From positions 572,090 through 589,274 of the forward strand of contig NQOH01000001.1 in assembly GCA_003585735.1 (NCBI GenBank): a DNA stretch of 17,185 nucleotides, in the 5' to 3' direction. The notes under the pieces were generated by a model. The model did no database searches. It saw only the letters and a list, made by a program, of their open reading frames with translations, and was not told where the DNA came from. Source of the stretch: Gardnerella kenyensis. Lineage in GTDB: Bacteria; Actinomycetota; Actinomycetes; Actinomycetales; Bifidobacteriaceae. The translations under genes were made by a program, and so were the position numbers. Positions 14,208-17,185 of the stretch are shown here, in pieces (the stretch's first letter is position 1; the number at the start of each line of letters is the position of its first letter).

Positions 14208-15149
14208 TCAAACAATCGGCTCCACCTGGTTGAATCCAAGCTCCACAGGAGTTTCGCGGCCAAAGATGGAAACCAGCACCGTAAGCTTCTGAGTTGTAGG
14301 CTCCACGTCCGAAACCACAGCAGCCATCGTTGAGAATGGGCCGTCGGTCACAGTCACCTGATCGCCAACCTTGTAAGCAACCTCAACCTTGCGCTTGCGT
14401 GCAGCTGCCGGCTTATCGCCAGCATTCTTCAAAGCTTCGGAAGCAATCATTGGCGCCATCATTGCCACAACTTCCTTACGCGTCAAAGGAGCAGGATCCC
14501 TAGAAGGACCAACGAAGCCAGTCACGCCCTCGGTTTCGCGCACAATGCGGCGAGCATTCTCGTCCGGCCACATACGAATCAGCACATAGCCAGGCACGCG
14601 CACGCGCGTAAGAACCTTCTTGCCTTTTTCCGTATGCTTTTCGACTTCTTCCATCGGCACTTCAATCTGGAAAATCTTATCTTCCAAACCAAAGTTTTGC
14701 ACGCGGGATTCAACGTTAGTCTTTACGCGCTTTTCGTAGCCGGAATACGTGTGAAGCACGTACCACTTGCCTTCCAAAGTGCGAAGTTTCTTAGAAAATT
14801 CAGCTACAGCGATTGCGCCTGCGTCGGTTGGGTCGGATTCTTCAGCAGATTCTTCAGCAGTTGCAGAAGTTTCGGAATCAGCGGAATCAGCGGAATCAGC
14901 GGAATCAGCGAAATCATCAGTTGCGCTGGAATCTGTATCTACGCTGGAATCAGCAAACTCATCAACAGCATCTTCAGAACCGCTGTTATCTGCATCAAGA
15001 GAAGCAACAGCTGCAGCAACTGCAGCATCATCCGCATCATCTAACACAGACTCAGCAGGAGCACCAGCAAAATCAGCATCCGCAAAATCAGCATCAGCCT
15101 GATTCACAGACGCAGCGTCCGCTTCTTCGAGATTGAACTCATCAGTCAT
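14208..15149 (-). CDS. nusG: Transcription termination/antitermination protein NusG
   Basis: NusG binds RNA polymerase and, by family knowledge, links it to Rho or to the ribosome. The 313-residue product has an acidic Ala/Asp/Ser-rich extension (1-112), the NGN domain (about 128-236; KWYVLHTYSGYEKRVKTNVE, then VRVPGYVLIRM and TGFVGP) and a C-terminal KOW domain (about 257-313; YKVGDQVTVTDGPFSTM). Long acidic N-termini are usual in actinobacterial NusG. This one contains DSA repeats (82-92) coded by 9-bp tandem units at 14874-14910. AAGG precedes the start by 10 bp. It lies 26 bp behind secE in one operon and is followed by a strong terminator. Confidence 0.97.
   Translation of the reverse strand: MTDEFNLEEADAASVNQADADFADADFAGAPAESVLDDADDAAVAAAVASLDADNSGSEDAVDEFADSSVDTDSSATDDFADSADSADSADSETSATAEESAEESDPTDAGAIAVAEFSKKLRTLEGKWYVLHTYSGYEKRVKTNVESRVQNFGLEDKIFQIEVPMEEVEKHTEKGKKVLTRVRVPGYVLIRMWPDENARRIVRETEGVTGFVGPSRDPAPLTRKEVVAMMAPMIASEALKNAGDKPAAARKRKVEVAYKVGDQVTVTDGPFSTMAAVVSDVEPTTQKLTVLVSIFGRETPVELGFNQVEPIV
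14874..14910 (-). repeat. 9-bp in-frame tandem repeat in the acidic tail of nusG
   Basis: Four units of GGAATCAGC (+ strand) code for repeated Ala-Asp-Ser. The repeat changes the length of a disordered acidic extension and leaves the NGN and KOW domains untouched. Confidence 0.85.
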
Positions 15150-15175
15150 CTTGTATACACCTTCAAAATTTCAAC

Positions 15176-15403
15176 TCAGCCGAACAACCACATAACGGAC
15201 TTACCCAAGCCGAAGTCCATGCAGGTGACGAAAGCCATCAAAAACGCAACAAACAGGAATACTGCAGCCGACCAAGCAAACAGCTCTTTGCCGTGAGGCG
15301 CAATAACCTTGCGCGTTTCGTCAATAGTCTGCTTAATGAACATGCCAATGCGCATGAACAAATTCGGCTTTACTGCTTTCTTAACGCTGTGTGCCTGTGC
15401 CAT
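15176..15403 (-). CDS. secE: Protein translocase subunit SecE
   Basis: The small essential subunit of the SecYEG channel in the inner membrane. With the start chosen here it has 75 residues, with the amphipathic MRIGMFIKQTIDETRKVIAP segment (SecE hallmark, T-x-x-E-x-x-K-V) followed by one membrane helix of about 25 residues (AWSAAVFLFVAFLMAFVTCM). The start at 15403 is preferred over the ATG 15 bp upstream because AAGGA stands at the right distance before it. It lies between tRNA-Trp and nusG, the usual place. Confidence 0.94.
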   Translation of the reverse strand: MAQAHSVKKAVKPNLFMRIGMFIKQTIDETRKVIAPHGKELFAWSAAVFLFVAFLMAFVTCMDFGLGKSVMWLFG

Positions 15404-15440
15404 GCTTGAATCCTTCATGTAAAATTGCGAACTAAAAAAC

Positions 15441-15516
15441 TGGCAGGGACGGCGGGACTCGAACCCACAACCTACGGTTTTGGAGACCGTTGCGCTACCA
15501 ATTGCGCCACATCCCT
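15441..15516 (-). tRNA. tRNA-Trp (CCA anticodon)
   Basis: On the - strand the cloverleaf is complete. Acceptor AGGGATG pairs with CGTCCCT, the D-arm is GCGCAATTGGTAGCGC, the anticodon stem is ACGGT/ACCGT with loop CTCCAAA giving anticodon CCA, and the T-arm is GTGGGTTCGAGTCCCGC. G73 and an encoded CCA end follow. tRNA-Trp before secE-nusG is a common actinobacterial arrangement. Confidence 0.97.
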
Positions 15517-15531
15517 AAGGTGAACTTGCTA

Positions 15532-15560
15532 ATCATACCCCAAACGGTAAGACATAGCAA
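15532..15560 (-). promoter_or_regulatory. Promoter of tRNA-Trp-secE-nusG
   Basis: TTGCTA (15555-15560) and TATGAT (15532-15537) stand 17 bp apart on the - strand, 15 bp before the tRNA 5' end. No terminator is evident between tRNA-Trp and secE, so secE-nusG probably share this promoter. Confidence 0.7.
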
Positions 15561-15632
15561 ACCGCCAGATAGATATGTTATCTCATGGGCATGATTTCGC
15601 CGCATCTACACGCACTATCGAGTGTCGAGCAG

Positions 15633-16871
15633 TTACGCCTCAACCCACTTCTTCATGCGACGCATGCCTTCCGCAAGCTGATCGTCCGCAAGAGCGCAAG
15701 AGAATCGCAAATAACCAGGAGCGCCGAAAGCCTCACCAGGAACGGCAGCAACATGCGCTTCATCAAGCAACATTTCCGCAAATCGCGAAGAAGTATGCGG
15801 AACTTCGCAATTCTTGCCAAGCGGACGCTCAAGAAGCGCCTCAACATTAGCAAACGCGTAAAAAGCGCCGTGAGGAAGAGGGCAAGTAACGCCGTCAATA
15901 TTGTTCAGCGCTTCCACAATTGCTTTTCGGCGAGCGTCAAAAGACTCGCGCATTGTTGCAACCACGTCCAAAGATCCGCCAACTGCAGCGATTGCGGCGC
16001 GTTGCGAAATATTAGAAACGTTAGAAGTCATGTGGCTTTGCAACTTAACTGCGGCTTTCGCAACATCCGCAGGCGCAACCATCCAGCCAACTCGCCAACC
16101 AGGCATAGCGTAAGTCTTGGCAACGCCGTTCAAAATCAGCAGCTGATCTCGAACTTCCGGCACCTCAACGCCAATGTACGAAGTAGCAATTCCGTCGTAA
16201 TGCAAGTGCTCGTAAATTTCGTCAGAAAGCACCCAAATATGGTGTTTTACAGCCCACTCGCCGATTGCGCGAATAGTTTCGGCGCTCCAAATAGCGCCCG
16301 TAGGATTCGACGGAGAATTTACAATAATTGCGCGCGTGCGTGGAGTGCGAGCGGCTTCAATTGCGTCAATATCCGGCTCAAAACCGCGATCCGCGCCTGC
16401 TAAAACCGGCACAGGCACGCCGCCAGCAAGCTTCACGGCCTCCGGGTAGCTTGTCCAATAAGGCGCTGGAATAATCACTTCGTCGCCGTCATTTAGGAGG
16501 ATTTGGCAGGCTTCGTAAACGGCTTGCTTTCCGCCGTTTGTTACTACCACTTGATTTGGTGAGACTTCGTAGCCGGAGTCGCGCTTTACTTTGCGCGCGA
16601 TTGCTTCTCTAAGTTCCGGCAAACCGGCAGTTGCGGTATAGCGGTAGTTGCGTGGGTCTTTGCATGCAGACGCTGCTGCTTCAACAATGTAGGAAGGAGT
16701 AGGGAAATCCGGCTCGCCTGCGCCGAAGCTTACGACGTCGACGCCGGCAGCTTTCATAGCTTTTGCTTTGCCGTCGACTGCAAGAGTTGCGCTTGGGGCG
16801 ACTTTGTTAATGCGATTGCTTAATACGCGCCAATTTTCTGGGGATGTAGTTTCTGCAATATTCTCTGCCAT
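15633..16871 (-). CDS. aspC: Class I pyridoxal-phosphate aminotransferase, aspartate type
   Basis: A cytoplasmic enzyme that moves amino groups between amino and keto acids; aspartate with 2-oxoglutarate is the likely reaction. The 412-residue protein shows fold-type I features: FGAGEPDFPTP (49-59), TNGGKQAVYE (111-120), the cofactor-binding SPSNPTG (186-192, N189), SDEIYEHL (216-223, with D217 and Y220), the Schiff-base lysine K252 in NGVAKTYAMPGWRVGW, and R389 in YLRFS for the substrate carboxylate. The subgroup I-gamma pattern suggests aspartate, but alanine or aromatic use cannot be excluded. The start has only a weak site (GGAA, 7 bp before ATG). It is probably transcribed separately from the tRNA promoter downstream. 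Confidence 0.93.
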   Translation of the reverse strand: MAENIAETTSPENWRVLSNRINKVAPSATLAVDGKAKAMKAAGVDVVSFGAGEPDFPTPSYIVEAAASACKDPRNYRYTATAGLPELREAIARKVKRDSGYEVSPNQVVVTNGGKQAVYEACQILLNDGDEVIIPAPYWTSYPEAVKLAGGVPVPVLAGADRGFEPDIDAIEAARTPRTRAIIVNSPSNPTGAIWSAETIRAIGEWAVKHHIWVLSDEIYEHLHYDGIATSYIGVEVPEVRDQLLILNGVAKTYAMPGWRVGWMVAPADVAKAAVKLQSHMTSNVSNISQRAAIAAVGGSLDVVATMRESFDARRKAIVEALNNIDGVTCPLPHGAFYAFANVEALLERPLGKNCEVPHTSSRFAEMLLDEAHVAAVPGEAFGAPGYLRFSCALADDQLAEGMRRMKKWVEA

Positions 16872-16909
16872 GATTTCCAGTGTAACCTTAAGCCGCGAAA
16901 CGACGAATC

Positions 16910-16955
16910 TGCCGCAAATTTACCTAGCGTTTGCGCGACGACTTGCTTGAGCGCT
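16910..16955. repeat. Two-part dispersed repeat also found at 4731-4884 and 4589-4609
   Basis: The first part (16910-16933) agrees with 4731-4754 at 21 of 24 positions. The second part (GCGACGACTTGCTTGAGCGC, from 16935) is close to 4589-4609 and 4863-4884. The two parts are adjacent here; at 4731-4884 they are separated by the two palindromes. Confidence 0.65.
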
Positions 16956-16972
16956 TAGACTGTGGCGCGAGT

Positions 16973-17106
16973 TTTGGTGGATTTCTCTCCTCGCACGTTC
17001 CCGTCCTTCGTCGCTCTGGCTGTTAAAGACTCTACTGTCTGCTTTGTTCTTTAAAGAATGTTGCTTCCTCAGTCCTCTTTTAGTGCTCGTAGAGAAATCC
17101 CCCAAA
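16973..17106. repeat. 24-bp inverted repeat around about 86 bp
   Basis: The left arm 16973-16996 and right arm 17083-17106 pair at 19 of 24 positions, including AGAGAAATCC with GGATTTCTCT. The enclosed DNA carries no gene. It may be a non-autonomous repeat element or the stem of a structured RNA. Confidence 0.6.
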
Positions 17107-17185
17107 CTCTGCGTGCTTAATCTTAATAACCGTGCCTTATCGCAGAGATTTTTCGATTTTTCTTCTTCGCTTGGCGAATCAGCAG

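Larger units (their letters stand above)
16872..17185. other. Gene-free right end with dispersed and inverted repeats
   Basis: No credible gene lies in these 314 bp upstream of the aminotransferase. The region holds the two-part dispersed repeat 16910-16955 and the inverted repeat 16973-17106. Nothing recognisable was found at 17107-17185. No T-box or riboswitch pattern was seen ahead of the aminotransferase. Confidence 0.6.

Noticed and set aside
16920..17105. 61-residue open frame on the - strand upstream of the aminotransferase
   Set aside because: It runs through the inverted repeat and the dispersed repeat, is very Arg/Ser rich, and shows no recognisable domain.
16872..17185. T-box, riboswitch or RNase P RNA ahead of the aminotransferase
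   Set aside because: No T-box sequence, no known aptamer pattern and no RNase P core sequences were seen.

Overview
The window looks like a chromosomal segment of a low-to-moderate GC actinobacterium of the Bifidobacteriaceae, most likely Gardnerella or a close relative. The reasons are the actinobacterial-type NusG with a long acidic N-terminal extension, the tRNA-Trp-secE-nusG order, a PucR/FasR-type regulator beside a stand-alone biotin ligase, and a SpaA/Fim-type sortase pilus locus. The genus is an inference from gene content and base composition; no similarity search was possible.

Layout. (1) 1-4604: biotin-protein ligase birA (-), divergent from a two-gene + operon that encodes a polytopic DUF6020-like membrane protein and a regulator with a PucR C-terminal helix-turn-helix. 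(2) 4605-5023: a convergent intergenic region with a 24-bp direct repeat, two near-identical palindromes and the rplA terminator. (3) 5024-6332: rplA and rplK (L1, L11; -) with their own promoter and leader. (4) 6344-7854: an AT-rich ORF6N + PLD-like gene (-) bracketed by perfect 43-bp direct repeats that contain a palindrome. (5) 7855-14025: a sortase-dependent pilus locus (-): LPHTG surface protein, LPATG backbone-type pilin, class C sortase. (6) 14151-15560: nusG, secE and tRNA-Trp (-) with a promoter upstream and an intrinsic terminator behind nusG. (7) 15633-16871: a class I aspartate-type aminotransferase (-). (8) 16872-17185: a gene-free tail with an inverted repeat and a dispersed repeat.

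How it fits together. In most bacteria secE-nusG-rplK-rplA are contiguous. Here about 8 kb of surface and accessory DNA separates nusG from rplK, with a terminator after nusG and a fresh promoter before rplK. The pilus genes would give one backbone pilin, one larger LPXTG protein (tip or ancillary subunit) and the sortase that polymerises them.

The most striking signal is in the promoter of the pilus locus. A run of nine G (on the - strand) fills the spacer between a -35-like TTGCGA and a -10-like TATAGT at exactly 17 bp, with a 20-bp palindrome upstream and six 13-bp tandem repeats in the leader. This is the classical architecture of a slipped-strand, phase-variable promoter. The window is also rich in short in-frame tandem repeats inside genes, so repeat-length change may be a general source of variation here.
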